This document shows positions 38,875-50,159 of a stretch of DNA of 64,000 bases, in pieces (the stretch's first letter is position 1; the number at the start of each line of letters is the position of its first letter). Position numbers and translations under genes: made by a program. The DNA lies in contig NC_046683.1 in the NCBI RefSeq assembly GCF_009870125.1, forward strand, positions 1,984,001 to 2,048,000, given 5' to 3'. The notes under the pieces are model-generated. The model did not search any database, was not told where the DNA came from, and worked only from the letters and a program-made list of their open reading frames with translations. This DNA comes from Drosophila pseudoobscura. Lineage: Eukaryota; Arthropoda; Insecta; Diptera; Drosophilidae.

Positions 38875-40626
38875 ATGCCACTGTTCGATGCCACTGTTAA
38901 ATGGAAGCTTGCGTTTTTCATTGGCACTCCAGTGGTGATCGGTATCTTGAAATTTTGCTACGAGCATGTTGCTTCGAAGGGTACCACGTCTGAAAAGAAG
39001 AAAGAGGAGCAGGAGCAGGAGCAGAAGCAGTCCGTAGACGAGCTGGAGGTTTCTGCAGAGCTGAAGGACAACGAGATTTGTGAAACAAACCCGAAACCGG
39101 ATACACGCGTACATCAGGCTGCCTTACGTTCGGCGAACGACTACAAGAACGAGGGAAGCCGCTGCTACCGGGATCGCAAATACTTGGAGGCAATCAAATT
39201 GTACGGTATGGCAATCGACACGTGCCCCGAGCAGCGCCCCGCGGAACTGGCCATCTATTATCAGAAGCGCGCCGATTGCTACGAGAAGCTCGAAAACTGG
39301 TCGATGGTCAAGGAAGACTGCTCCAATGCTCTGGAGCACGATCATCGGTATGCCCAGGCGTACTACTGTCGGGCTCGTGCTCACGAGGCCACCGGGGACC
39401 TGAAGGATTGCTTGATTGATATCACGGCCGCGTGCATTATAGAAATGTCAATGAACGACGACTTGAACAAGTTTTTGGAGCGCGTGCTCATGAAGACGGC
39501 ACGTATCGATGCTGAATGGAAAGTCTACTCCCAGGCTCCGCTGTTTGCCAAAAAGTTCGACATACTTTCATTCACGAGATCCTTTGCCACGGATGAGATG
39601 ATGAACGGGTCCTCGGACGCACCTCCGCCGCGTGGGTTTCATCGTGCCCTTAGCGCTTTCCACAAGGAGCAATTCGCGGATGTCATCCCGTCCTGCACCG
39701 AGGAGATTGATTCCTCCGAGGCTGACTACAAGATGGAGGCGCTGCTCATGCGCGGCACTTTCCAGCTGTTCCGCGGCGCCTGCGAGGAGGGAAAACAGGA
39801 CGTCGATGCAGTCCTTCAGAGAATCCACGCGAATGAACAATTACGCATCTCCACTTATCTTTGGAGTGCTGTTCTCCAGGTGTTGTTGGGCAAGAAACAG
39901 GAGGGGCTGGAGATTTTGGAGCAAGCAGAGAAGTGGCATCCCAATAATGCCGATCTATTCTATCAACGTGCTTTACTGCTATGCGACATGGAGAGGTTTC
40001 ACGAGGCCTTCTGGGACTTCAGTCAGGCCTCGCAGCTGGCTCCTCTCAACGCTACCACAGAACTCCAGAAATACTTTACCGAATACCGTATCGCGGTCCG
40101 TGAAGAAAACCAGCTCGGCATCCAGATGGCGATCAAGGACCTCCAAGAGTCAATCGCCAGTTTTCCCCCTTGTGCGGATGGCTACTCCATGATGGCGCAA
40201 GTGCGAGTCGACCAGAAGGATTTCGCTGAAGCCATGAAGTGCCTACAGAAGGCCGTCAAGTTGAATCCGACCAATGCCGCCCTGCTTGTCCAGAAGGCCA
40301 TGCTGGAGGAGCACTGGCACGGCGACCTCAAGAAAGTTGCCATGATGCTCAAAGCAGCAATCTCTGTAGATCCGCAGTGCTATTTGGCTCACTGGAAGCT
40401 AGGGCTCGTGCACTTAATGCTAGGGAACCTAACGAAAGCAGTTGGCAATTTTGAAAAGGCTTGCTTCCTTGCCAAAGACAACGACGAGCTGATTCAATCC
40501 TACAAGTTCCGAAATGCAACGGTCGCGAAAATCGGTGCCTTTCAACGGCTGCGCATCGTGAAGGACGATCCACTATTGCTTGCTGATCTTGGAGTGCTTG
40601 GATCTCAGCGACTGGTTTTACTTTAA
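38875..40626 (+). CDS. Tom70-like mitochondrial import receptor, intronless
   Basis: 583 residues, single exon. An N-terminal membrane anchor (about residues 11-27, WKLAFFIGTPVVIGILKF) is followed by a charged linker (KKKEEQEQEQKQ) and an array of TPR helices. These begin at ANDYKNEGSRCYRDRKYLEAIKLY (clamp-type TPRs that bind Hsp70/Hsp90 tails) and continue through RALLLCDMERFHEAFWDF and AVKLNPTNAALLVQKA to the C-terminus. Architecture and length match Tom70, which docks precursor-chaperone complexes on the outer mitochondrial membrane. Complete lack of introns and isolation in a repeat-rich spacer suggest a retroposed paralogue rather than the parental gene; that is inference. The start at 38875 (AAAATG) precedes the anchor directly. 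A second, broken member of the same family lies at 47.9-48.3 kb. Confidence 0.85.
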   Translation: MPLFDATVKWKLAFFIGTPVVIGILKFCYEHVASKGTTSEKKKEEQEQEQKQSVDELEVSAELKDNEICETNPKPDTRVHQAALRSANDYKNEGSRCYRDRKYLEAIKLYGMAIDTCPEQRPAELAIYYQKRADCYEKLENWSMVKEDCSNALEHDHRYAQAYYCRARAHEATGDLKDCLIDITAACIIEMSMNDDLNKFLERVLMKTARIDAEWKVYSQAPLFAKKFDILSFTRSFATDEMMNGSSDAPPPRGFHRALSAFHKEQFADVIPSCTEEIDSSEADYKMEALLMRGTFQLFRGACEEGKQDVDAVLQRIHANEQLRISTYLWSAVLQVLLGKKQEGLEILEQAEKWHPNNADLFYQRALLLCDMERFHEAFWDFSQASQLAPLNATTELQKYFTEYRIAVREENQLGIQMAIKDLQESIASFPPCADGYSMMAQVRVDQKDFAEAMKCLQKAVKLNPTNAALLVQKAMLEEHWHGDLKKVAMMLKAAISVDPQCYLAHWKLGLVHLMLGNLTKAVGNFEKACFLAKDNDELIQSYKFRNATVAKIGAFQRLRIVKDDPLLLADLGVLGSQRLVLL

Positions 40627-41186
40627 ATTCACCCAAATGATTTGAATATATATTTGTTTTGGTTCATCTGAAGTGTTGATTTCCTGGGTATATGACTTTC
40701 TGGGGGCGACATTGACGATCGTTTCCAGCGACCTTCTTAGCCAAATTTCCAACGAAATAAAATCTACAAAAACAAAAAAGAAAGGCCAATATACGAATAT
40801 TTTAATAGATCAATCCCAATTTATATTCATTTAACACAGCCAATCGCAGTTTTTGAATTTTTTTAAATATTTATGGGGGCAAGCTATTTGCAAGCTTTAT
40901 GTAAGAGGATGTCTATGCATCCTGGCCTACAACCGAATTTTTATCTCGGGCAAAGTACATGCAAGAGTTTTCACTCTTTCGCACAGTGTAATTGTTCAGT
41001 TGGTTTGAGGGGCGTACTTGAATAGTTATATTTCTTTGGAGCAAAGTAGTCTCTTGGATAATCCTGTTGAGAGCTACTTATGTCAAGGCACAGCTCTGAA
41101 ATTATTTATTTCGGAGTGCTGTCCTAAGCATCAGTTTATTCAAAATTATTGGTATTTCTAAATTGTACCCCGAAAATATACTAAAG
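40627..41186. other. Spacer between Tom70-like and acylphosphatase-like genes
   Basis: No gene. An initiator-like TTCAGTTG at about 40996 and AATAAA at 40756-40761 may serve the right and left gene respectively. Confidence 0.4.
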
Positions 41187-41579
41187 ATGTCGGAGGCCAA
41201 GGCAGAGGCCAAGGCAGAGACCAAGGGTATGGTCATGATGTCTTGCGACTTTCAGATCAAGGGACAAATCCCCAAGGAGGCTTTCGAATTGTTTGCTGCC
41301 GCACAGGCACAAATATTGGGATTACGCGGCTACATCATGCAGGTGTCGGAGAATTGCTTCCAGGGCCAGCTGCAAGGACCTCAGCTCGTGATTGAGACCT
41401 TTAAGCAGGTGATCCTGTCGGTGGCCGAGTATGTGGCTGCCGTCAAGGAGTTTGTCATCACGAACCTAACGGCCATCCAGGAGTGCTCGTATAAGACCTT
41501 CGAAGTCAAGTCGACGGATGACTGTGACCCGCAGTGCGCGACGACGGCTGAGCCTAAAGCGCAGGATGAGCCCCATTGA
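41187..41579 (+). CDS. Acylphosphatase-like protein lacking catalytic residues
   Basis: 130 residues, no intron. After a repetitive EAKAEAKAE leader, residues 20-112 follow the acylphosphatase fold: CDFQIKGQIPKEAFELFAAAQAQ, LGLRGYI, FQGQLQGP, the FKQVIL helix and KTFEVKS as final strand. Fly genomes hold several divergent acylphosphatase relatives of this kind. The two residues that make the active site in the family (Arg23 and Asn41 of muscle acylphosphatase) align with Glu34 and Gln52 here, so hydrolysis of acyl phosphates is unlikely. The role is unknown; related divergent copies are often male-biased. The start is the first ATG (41187); a short poorly conserved acidic, Cys-containing tail ends the protein. 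Confidence 0.8.
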   Translation: MSEAKAEAKAETKGMVMMSCDFQIKGQIPKEAFELFAAAQAQILGLRGYIMQVSENCFQGQLQGPQLVIETFKQVILSVAEYVAAVKEFVITNLTAIQECSYKTFEVKSTDDCDPQCATTAEPKAQDEPH

Positions 41580-44500
41580 GGTCTGTAAGCTGCTGGTTGC
41601 TCCAAGCCAAGACTGCAAGGCGCCGTGCAGCACTGGCGTCTGTCTTTAGAGGCCAACAATCCAATAGACCAAAAGTACCATTAGTGAGATAAAGAGCGAG
41701 TTGGCGCAGGTAATATCGTAGGAACAATCTATCTATCTATCTAGTTCGGAGACCAGGCCGGGGATCGGCTCTGCGACTCCAAAGGACCATTGAAGATGCC
41801 GGCCTCCAGGCAAGAATCTTCTTTCTCAAGATATACTTTTCAGACAAACACAAAAAGACAACAATTGAAGTTAATACACAAATCAATTCAAATTAAAAAT
41901 TTCCCCTTGGATCCCCGAAAACAAATGGGTTTTTCTTGTGTAAAGCGGCGGTCAATCTTTTTGCAATGTGGAATAGAATGGTAGGATATTCCGTAGCTGG
42001 ATTCGAAGGTTATATTTCCAGCTCTAAAAATCGAGGGATAGAGCCCATTCCAGTTCTCGAATGTGCATTGACTGTCGGAATCTCGTGTCGTCGTTGGAAC
42101 CCACGAAATAGTGGGACGGAAGTGGGAACCGTTCAACATTTTGTTGAACTCAAACGGCAACTGAAACTCATTTTGTGGTAGAAGATAAGCTGTGCATTGG
42201 CTCGAAAGAAGCAGCTGTATTACGGGAATTCGTAATTCGTAATACGTAATTCGCTAGAAATGCAAAGTACCGCAGAGTGTGCAACATTCCGTGCAACACT
42301 CGAACGTGCACAATGGTGGCCAAATCCCTCTGGCTTTTGTGCTAGTGGCGATTATGGCAGTTCCCGGTTTGGGCTAATGGAATGTGTTCCAAGTTGTGGC
42401 CAATCCAGAGTGGAGTTCCCTGGCCCATGGCGGCCAAACAATGTTTATTATGATAGGACCGGGCGCCTGGTCGATTAGCGCTAAGCCGCTCGCCCATTAT
42501 TTGCAATTAGCGCCGCCATTTAAATGATTTTTTATTTTCGATGGCCCTTGCATTGCCTTGGCCACTTTGTTTACCCATTCAGCATCCCAAATGTTAGTTT
42601 AATCGCTTCAGATTTCAGATCTGGATATGTGTAGATATGTGTACTCTGTGGCATAGGTATTTTGGTCGGGTCAAATGGTTCTCTAAATATTCACATTGTG
42701 TGAAACTGCATTGAATCGCTCATTCGATAGGTCTGGTCCCCCCGCCATGTCCCGAGTGCTTTTAATGTACATTTTAATGGATTTTATTGCTTTGGTAAAT
42801 CGGTTTTCGATTGTTTCTTTCTTAGGGAGCCCATTAAACTGCCATTTGGCATGGCTAGCATTCGCAGGGCATTGCCGGTTGGCCATTCTCGGGCGTAAGC
42901 GTTTCCATACGTCTCCATTGGCATTCGACATGCGATAATTGGGGGAAAAAGAGGGGGGAAGATTCCGCCGACTTCCTATCTAAAGGAAGTTAAACGTTAA
43001 CCAGCAGTTAAGGCCACAGAGTGGGATGGTATGGGCTATATGGAGTATATCAGTATTCTACCTTATCTATCAACTTTCAATCCATCCATTTCAATCATTC
43101 TTCAATCCATTATTGATTGCTGACTTGCAACAACTGAATGCACGACCTCCCGGTGGCACAGTTCCCGGTTGCACGAGAGGTCAGACCTCTCCACGACTAC
43201 CCTCCTTCGACGAGGGCAAATTGATTGAAGTGAAATCGCTGGACAGGCAATTTGCCGCATAAATTAAGTATTTAACAGGTAGAATTAAGTTGGCTTACAC
43301 ACAAGCATGTATATATTTGTACATTGTACATAGATACATACGTACATACTCGTATATGCCATATACGATCCATATTCATATTTGTATATTTTAAATGGCT
43401 ATAATTAGCCCATAAATTGTATATATTTAACCTTTTTGGGCCGACTTAAAGACCAATCAAATTGTTCGAAAGCAGCCAAAAGCTTGAAAATATCTTTTTT
43501 TGATTGAATATACAATTTAAACGTATTCTGGCTTGCTCCCAGCAAATATAGTGCAGCTTATCTTCACACAAAGCTTCACTGTAGTGCTCACAGAGCTCCA
43601 GACTTGACTTCTTCGATACTTAATTGTGTTCCATTGCACGGAAAACAGTTTATCGAGTGTGTCTGTGGGCAGGACGGCCTTTTGTTTACGAGCGAGCATT
43701 CCCCTTTACGGTATGCTGCTGCTGCCGTTTCTGCCGTTGCCTGTTTGTAATTAAAAGTGCTTAATTTGCTGTCAATACAAACACGCTCCCTTCTGCATCC
43801 AGAGGCGGTTCGTGCCCCCGTGCCCCCTGCCCCATCCATGTACAGGCCTCCACCCGATCAGCCACTCACAGCTGCAGGCCGTGCTGTCATCACACAAGCA
43901 ATTAACGCTTCCAGAAAAAGCCTGAAGCAATGATAGGATGCCTTGTGGGGGCCGTAGCCCAAGATACCCTTGCGGACCGATCCGCTTTGGGAAAACTCTT
44001 CTGCGGGCCAAGCGTTTCGCCAAAAACCAAATGCCCAACCAACCAAGGGTATACTAGACAAAAGGAAAACTACGGCCACGGCACGGTTGAGTGTGTAGTT
44101 AATTTCGACTTAATAATGACGCATTGGAAAATTTCACATACATACACACTCTCTGTCCACACCTACCTTCTCCCTTTTGCCCTGTTTTATTGCCAATGAA
44201 GGGAAACTGGCTTTAATTAAACGCGCCCTGTCATTTTTATCGTTGGATGAGGTTGCACTGCGCGGCTACGCCCCTACGCCCCTACTCCCTTACTCTCCTG
44301 GCCTCATTACCCAGACCGCGTGGTGGCCTCCCCACGATTTGGAATGGCAGTAATCAGTAGCCATTGTACCCCCTGCAACGATTCCGACCGAACGTTTGAA
44401 ATGCATAGAAACGAAACACTTCCCAGAGAGATAGTTGACATTTGCATTTCAAGCCTTCTGCAACTTCGAGTCCTTTGTGACTTTGTGTGTTTGTACACAG

Positions 44501-44592
44501 CCTCGTATCTGATTCCTCACTTCCAGTCAAGCAGCGATGCTCCTGTGATGGCAAAGCGGATTGGGCTCAAGGATGCACTTTGCACCTCTCCA

Positions 44593-44625
44593 TCCGTCCG
44601 TCCGTCCGTCCGTCCGTCCGTCCGT
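44593..44625 (+). repeat. (TCCG)n microsatellite
   Basis: Eight uninterrupted TCCG units. The open frames across it on both strands are explained by the repeat. Confidence 0.9.
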
Positions 44626-46927
44626 TCCCCCACTGGATGCCGCCTCGAAAGAATTTTCAATTTCAATTAACTGTTGCATCGAAGACCAGAAACAAATAGG
44701 AAATCGATGCAATCGGTGGCACACAAACGTGGAGAGACCGCACGAGTCCTCGTGTGCACACACGCAGTCTGCCCCGTACAGTGAACACTGTGATTGATGT
44801 TTAGCATTTGACCTGCTACTGCGACAGCAACAGCGACTACAGATGGCCCCGAGAGCTGGCTCCGTGCGGAGGATGCTGAGAGTGTCCTGGTTTACCGAGT
44901 GCATGGCTTCTTGATGCTGTGCATAAATTACGCTCCCACAGACGGAGAGCCCCCTCAGCAGGGGGATTCTGGAGACGGGGCATTTTCCATTTGTGTCAAC
45001 TTTACGGTAAACTGCACTGCAGCTGAAGAGCTTCTGCAGGAGAAATGCACCGGCAGGAGAGCAGTTGCTGGAGTACTGTCGGTGGGCTGGGTTCTGGCTT
45101 CTGGGTTCTGGGTGGCCTCCTGCAGTTGGTGCGATAAGAAGAGCGGCTTATTCTCACATCGAGGGCAATGGGAAAGTAAGGAAAATTGGAATGCCATTGG
45201 AACGTACTCCGACCCGATAGGTGCTCAGAATGGCTCAGATTTCCTCGTGTATTAGAAAGGGCTCCAGTTGGAGCCTTAGAGTGGCGAATTATCAAAGAAG
45301 GGCTCTTGTTGGAGACAACTGAACTCTGCTGGTGCCCAAGTAAACAGTAAGGTCCGTCCCTAATTGGCCGCATAAGCCCTGAGTATTGGCCAGACAAGTC
45401 ATCGAGTGCCCACCACTTAGGGTGGCTACCACGGCCCCTCCCATTAGGTCTGATCCACTTTCCGCCCCAAGGGAGTTCCCAGTCAGACGGAAGGGGGCTG
45501 GCTGGATCGATTTCGTGCATTTACAATGAGCACAATGCTGTGCATACCGCAGTACTTGGATGGCATGTTAATTAACTAAATCGTTTTAATGGCAGACAGA
45601 GTGGCAGGCCATTTAAATCTTTACTAAGCTGTTGGACAAAGCGCATTAAATTGTAATGAGAAAGCGGCACAGAATGTTTCTTTTTTCCATTAACTTTTTG
45701 TTTTTTTTTTTGTTGCTATCTCAGTGTGTGTGGGTGTGTGTTTTTTCCCTGCTGCTAGCTGGGGACAAGGTCATGGGCTTGAAAAGCCGCTTAAAACATT
45801 AACTTATTATTCTATTCTATTCTATTCACTTCTTATTTCTTATTTTTGTTGGTACTCTAGTGTTTTTCTAAGCTTTTTGTTTGTTATTGCAACAAAGGGA
45901 ATGACTGGCTTTTAATTATGACTGGGGCCCAAACGAAAGAAATGTTTGAAGTTCCCCCAGAGGTCCCGACTGGTAAGGTCCCCGAGTGGTGCAGTGGTGT
46001 AGAGGATATCCTTGCAACGTGGCAACCGCTCTCCGAGAGCAAAGTTACAGCAACAGATCTTCAAACGCTATGGACTTGCATATAAAAAGACAGACGGACA
46101 TGCCTTTATGGACTACCAACCTGCGAATTACACCGTCCCTCATTTCAAATTCGCATGGCAGCGCTCGAGGAGCAGGGCACACACACGGCCATAAGGGTGC
46201 TGCATATACCTGAACACCTACTGACGTGGCGTGCCTGAGAAGATCATCACGGGCTTCTGAAAGGGCCCATCCGCACGTACCGCGGGCGAGTCGTGCCTCA
46301 ACGGTCCCACGGGCAAAATCACAAAGCTTTTTCCCTTCATTTCACATGGCTTTTGCGGCATATTATGTGTTTAGACTCCTTCTACATCTTCATATGCATC
46401 ATCTTTGATTTCCTCATCCTCTTAGCCTAAAACCTTAAACTCAGATACTCGTATCGTGTCCATATTACATACCAAGTCATAATCTAAACTACGAGGTGTG
46501 TCCATTAGCTGCCATCCCACTATAATCGGCACCAGCAGAATGCCAGAGACTCTGGGCACCCAAATCATCAAACACATACATAACGAAGCAATCTGAGATC
46601 AGCGAAAGTGAACAAGAATAAGCATAGACTGACTCAGGATCATACAATGGTGATTCCACAAGGCGGATGGTGCTGTCGAGCAGAGGCAGAGCCGTGGAGC
46701 ATCTACTTCACGAACACTCCACGCACAGTCACTCACCGAGACACTCATTTGAGACATTTGAAAAAGTTAAGGAACTTCTCTCCTTTGCGGAGCCAGCAGA
46801 CCAAAAACTGAACGAGACGTGCTAATTGCCAACATGAGCAGGGCTCTTCCCGCCGCCGAAATTCTCAGCATTTGGCAAATGCTGGCAATTACATTACGCA
46901 TACGACACATTGCCAGACGATGGCTGG

Positions 46928-46988
46928 TAGGGCTAGAGGGGCTGGTGGGGCTGGTGGGGCTGGAGGGGCTTGAGGGGCTGGAGGGGAA
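46928..46988 (+). repeat. GGGGCTGG-type short tandem repeat
   Basis: About seven imperfect copies of a nine-base GGGGCTGGT/GGGGCTGGA unit. Confidence 0.8.
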
Positions 46989-47949
46989 GGTAACGAAGCT
47001 GAGAATCAACTTAATCAGACAATTATGCGTCGCTAATATTGGAATAATCTCGAGCTTAATGCTTTTAATTTTACTCATGAGCCGTCGGAGGCAATATTTT
47101 GTATATTTTTCCCACGCAAGACAACGGACTGGGGCTGTCACGAGTAACATGGCTGTGGGGAGGCAGAAATTTTTCAATTAAAATCGCTAGACGCATGTAG
47201 CAACGGGAAAGAATCAAAAGGTCCATCCCGTTTTCGCAGGGAGGTTCGACCTCGCGATACCCAGGGCATATGCGAGTACACGGAAGCTTAGTTAAAGATA
47301 CATCGATCCTTTTTATGCCCAGTACTCGAAGAGTCAAGGAGATGTGTTCTACTTGATTAAAGTGGAGAGCTGGCTATGTCTTAGAATGGACATTGTGCTC
47401 ATTTAAACAGAGCTTAGCCTTGTTACTAATCCATCAACAAAACAGCACTCAGGTCTAGCCAGTGCTAGGTATGCCTGAGGCAGGTGGTCGGCCTTGATGC
47501 TTGATGCCTCCATCCGCTCCGAGCATATGTCAGCAGGCTGGCAAGTCCCCAGTTAGTATGAGTCCTGCAAAAACCGCTGTCTATGGAGCAGGGAAAAACC
47601 GAAAAGAAAATGAAATTACCCTTTGCTGTATGACCCGCCCATGCGTGGGCTATGGATGCAACAGAGCAGACTGTACGTATACGTTATTTGCGTATACGTA
47701 TACTACCTTCCGTCACTGCGCCACCCGGGAACCCGGGAACCCTGGACGTGCTGTGAACGCACTTTTTCGAGGCATAATAACATTTCAAATTTTACTGGCT
47801 GTTGCGATTTAATTATCGCCTCGCCTGCCCAAGTATTCATTATGTTTAGTTTTATACTGTCAAAATACCAGATACAGAATCCTCATGACCCGAGGAAAGG
47901 TCAGGTGAGGAGCAGGAGGATGGAGGGAAGGGGGCTTGGGTCCATACCA

Positions 47950-48285
47950 ATCTGTGGTCTGCTGAAGTCGTATAATGGCATTCCGAAGGTGTCGGCTAGG
48001 TGTTTGTTGAATGCCGTAAGGGCGTGGCTGGGAGCGTAGCGCAATGCCATTTTAGAGTCCAGCAAGGCTTCCTCGAACCGCTCCATCTGGCTCAGGGGCA
48101 AAGCACGCTGATTGTTTACGTCGGGATTGTTGGGATCCATCGATTTAGCTGCTTTCAAATCACCCAGGGCCTCCTCTATCTAATTTAGCTTGAAAAAGAG
48201 GGTAACACACCTAATCTGAGTGTAGATACGCAATTCGTCATCCGTTCAAAGGCCGTCGGTGGCAAGGGCAAAGGCCTTTGGCGAG
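47950..48285 (-). pseudogene. Tom70-family pseudogene fragment
   Basis: Reading the minus strand in one frame gives TDDELRIYTQIRC, a stop in KLN*IEEALGDLKAAKS, then MDPNNPDVNNQRA, LPLSQMERFEEALLDSK and APSHALTAFNKHLAD. This aligns with the middle TPRs of the intact Tom70-like gene at 38.9 kb (NEQLRISTYLW, HPNNADLFYQRA, LLLCDMERFHEAF, APLNAT). A second in-frame stop lies just upstream (near 48250), and homology fades past TFGMP. The fragment is closer to a standard Tom70 sequence in places than the intact 38.9 kb copy, so it is probably an independent duplicate rather than a piece of that gene. Confidence 0.75.
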
Positions 48286-48402
48286 ACTAAGATGATGTGC
48301 CCGGATTAATCATGGCGCTGTGCCTGCCTTCAGAGATTGGCGGTAGGCGGAAAACTCAGCGGGCACGTAAATATCCCCAGTCAAGGCCTTGTTAAAAAAA
48401 TT

Positions 48403-49050
48403 GACTCATCTTCGGACGAGGCAGAGATGCACTGCATCACTCCCAGACTACCCTTGCCACCGAAGGACTTTGGCGAGACTAACATGGGAAAACTATATAT
48501 TGATAACTAGAACTGGTTATCCGTCCGCAATGATGAAGATGAAAAATTGGACCACGATCCGGTTATTGTCTACACGACCCGAGAGTTAATGCCGGCGGTA
48601 AAGTCTTGCTTCCGTTACTTGGGATCCGAGGCCGAAATCGACAAAGATAACCGAAAGATTATGGTGTATGACATATACCATTTGTTCTACACCTTGAAGA
48701 AGAGTGTTTTAGATGTGGATGGGGTTACGAACGATCGGATCAACTTCCATATGACAAACAACTTTTTTGTCAAAGATTTTTTTAAATTTACCGAAGGGAT
48801 TGCGTGCGACTACCATGATAAAATCGATCGCTCTAAATATTGTACCAACCCAACAGTATGGTCAAGCGTTGGGGAGGTGCTGGCAAAAACAAATCTTTCG
48901 AATAAATCGCTCAATTTGCCAATGGAATTTTAAGTCTACCGTGATCAAATGCTGTGATTGAACGGGTATTCAGTCAAATGAATATCGCTAAGACCAAACT
49001 TAATATAAGTATACGGTTTGTTTTAGAAATATTTACTTGTTTGATGTATA
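48403..49050 (+). pseudogene. Decayed reading frame ending in an hAT-like transposase tail
   Basis: One frame runs from 48403 to 48933, broken only by a stop at about 48508. It encodes a protein-like, acidic-to-mixed sequence (DSSSDEAEMHC, KDFGETNMGKLYIDN, IVYTTRELMPAVKSCFRYLG) of unknown family. After a stop and a frame change, 48954-49010 encodes ERVFSQMNIAKTKLN, which resembles the C-terminal dimerisation motif of hAT transposases (ERVFS...KTK.R). Whether the two parts come from one element or the tail belongs to an insertion is unclear. A GC repeat follows directly. Confidence 0.5.
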
Positions 49051-49098
49051 CGACTAAAATTCTTTTGAAATTTAACGGATATGGATTCCGCCGTCATG

Positions 49099-49169
49099 CG
49101 GAACCGCCGCAACCGCCGGAACCACCGGAACCGCCGGAACCACCGGAACCACCGCAACCGCCGCCGCCA
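49099..49169 (-). repeat. Short inverted copy of the GC minisatellite
   Basis: CCGCCGGAACCACC-type units are the reverse complement of the large array at 50160-50946. The two copies therefore face each other about 1 kb apart. Confidence 0.8.
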
Positions 49170-49186
49170 AATAATTTTATTTCAAC

Positions 49187-49330
49187 TTAAACAAATACTT
49201 CCGACATGGCCGTAGCTTCGGGATTCTGTGATGTCACTGCTACAAGTATACTTCAAAACTTAGCCCCGCCCACTTCCGCCCCCACAAAGGACGAAGATCA
49301 TGCGACTTCTTAATAGCACTAACCATACAT
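49187..49330. mobile_element. DINE-like fragment with CCCGCCCACTTCCGCCCCC
   Basis: The words TGTGATGTCAC and GCCCACTTCCGCCCCCACAA are typical of DINE-1 internal sequence. The same GC-rich word occurs in reverse complement near 52105-52125 inside the 51.8 kb element. Its left end, AAACAAATACTTCCGACATGG, is repeated twice inside the PIWI inverted-repeat loop. Confidence 0.55.
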
Positions 49331-50054
49331 TATACTAATTGGTTTAGGTCTAAAAGTCAAATGTACAAATGGTCGTTTGTACTAACACCATGGGTCTGTT
49401 AAGGGTTAATCAACATATGCCATCTCACTCACACTCACTACTATGCGCCTTTCATTCGCATTTATAGCTAGCAGTAGTAGATGCTACAACTTCTCTCTCC
49501 CTCTCTCTCTCACTTTTCTACGTAGCAGTAAAGGGTGGGTTTTCATGCATACATTGTATGTATGTATGTCGGCGGACGGGTGTGTGTGTGCTTTTCGAAG
49601 CCACGAAAAATGCCGAATGACAACAGCGCAGTCGCGACCGTTGTGAAATTCGTAATAAGGTGATGTCATGGTGAATGTACTGATACGGTGGTGTCATCTT
49701 AGCATCTGCTCTCTTATTTGTAGATCCTTTATATGCTTATTTTGTTTAATAAAACATATATATGAATATAATGAGGGGACATACATATGTACAAATAAAT
49801 CATGAAAAACGTGTTGAACCGTGTTTTGAATATTTTTAGCGGTGCGGGGTAGTGCGTGCTGGAACTTTTTACTTTAGTACCACGATGAGTCGTGCCAAAT
49901 TTTTTCAGTCCTTGCCCATTTCTAGTACATATATGTGTATGTGTGCTGCCCATAGCCCATTCCCATACACACACATATACATACTGTACATACATTACGG
50001 CAAAGCAGAGCTCCGTCATTTTGACGCGGCTGCGTCGACGACTGCTGCTTTTCC
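49331..50054. other. Spacer, no gene seen
   Basis: CT-rich (49490-49512) and GTAT/GT-rich tracts (49553-49592). No supported reading frame. Confidence 0.5.
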
Positions 50055-50090
50055 TATAAAAAGGCCGGCACCAAGCGCTCTGTGTCCATT
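50055..50090 (+). promoter_or_regulatory. TATA-like promoter candidate before the minisatellite
   Basis: CCTATAAAAAGGCC at 50053-50066 is a canonical fly TATA context, and a start would fall near 50086-50090 (CCATTATA). Downstream on the same strand lie the minisatellite and then the PIWI inverted repeat, with no ATG-initiated gene between. Function unproven. Confidence 0.4.
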
Positions 50091-50159
50091 ATATCCATAT
50101 TTTTGACCTGCTCGGACCACTTCTTTTTCCTCTTACTGGTTCTTATTTCTATTGACTAA

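Larger units (their letters stand above)
41580..47949. other. Long intergenic stretch, no gene seen
   Basis: Only simple repeats were supported: (TCTA)n near 41728-41742, (TCCG)n at 44593-44625 and a GGGGCTGG-type tandem at 46928-46988. A weak DINE-like word (CCAGTACTCGAAGAGTC) is near 47319. Open frames such as 45002-45520 and 46767-47181 follow the repeats and have no family signal. Confidence 0.55.

Noticed and set aside
47215..47260. GGAGGTTCGACCTCGCG resembling a tRNA T-arm
   Set aside because: No matching A box, acceptor stem or cloverleaf could be built around it.
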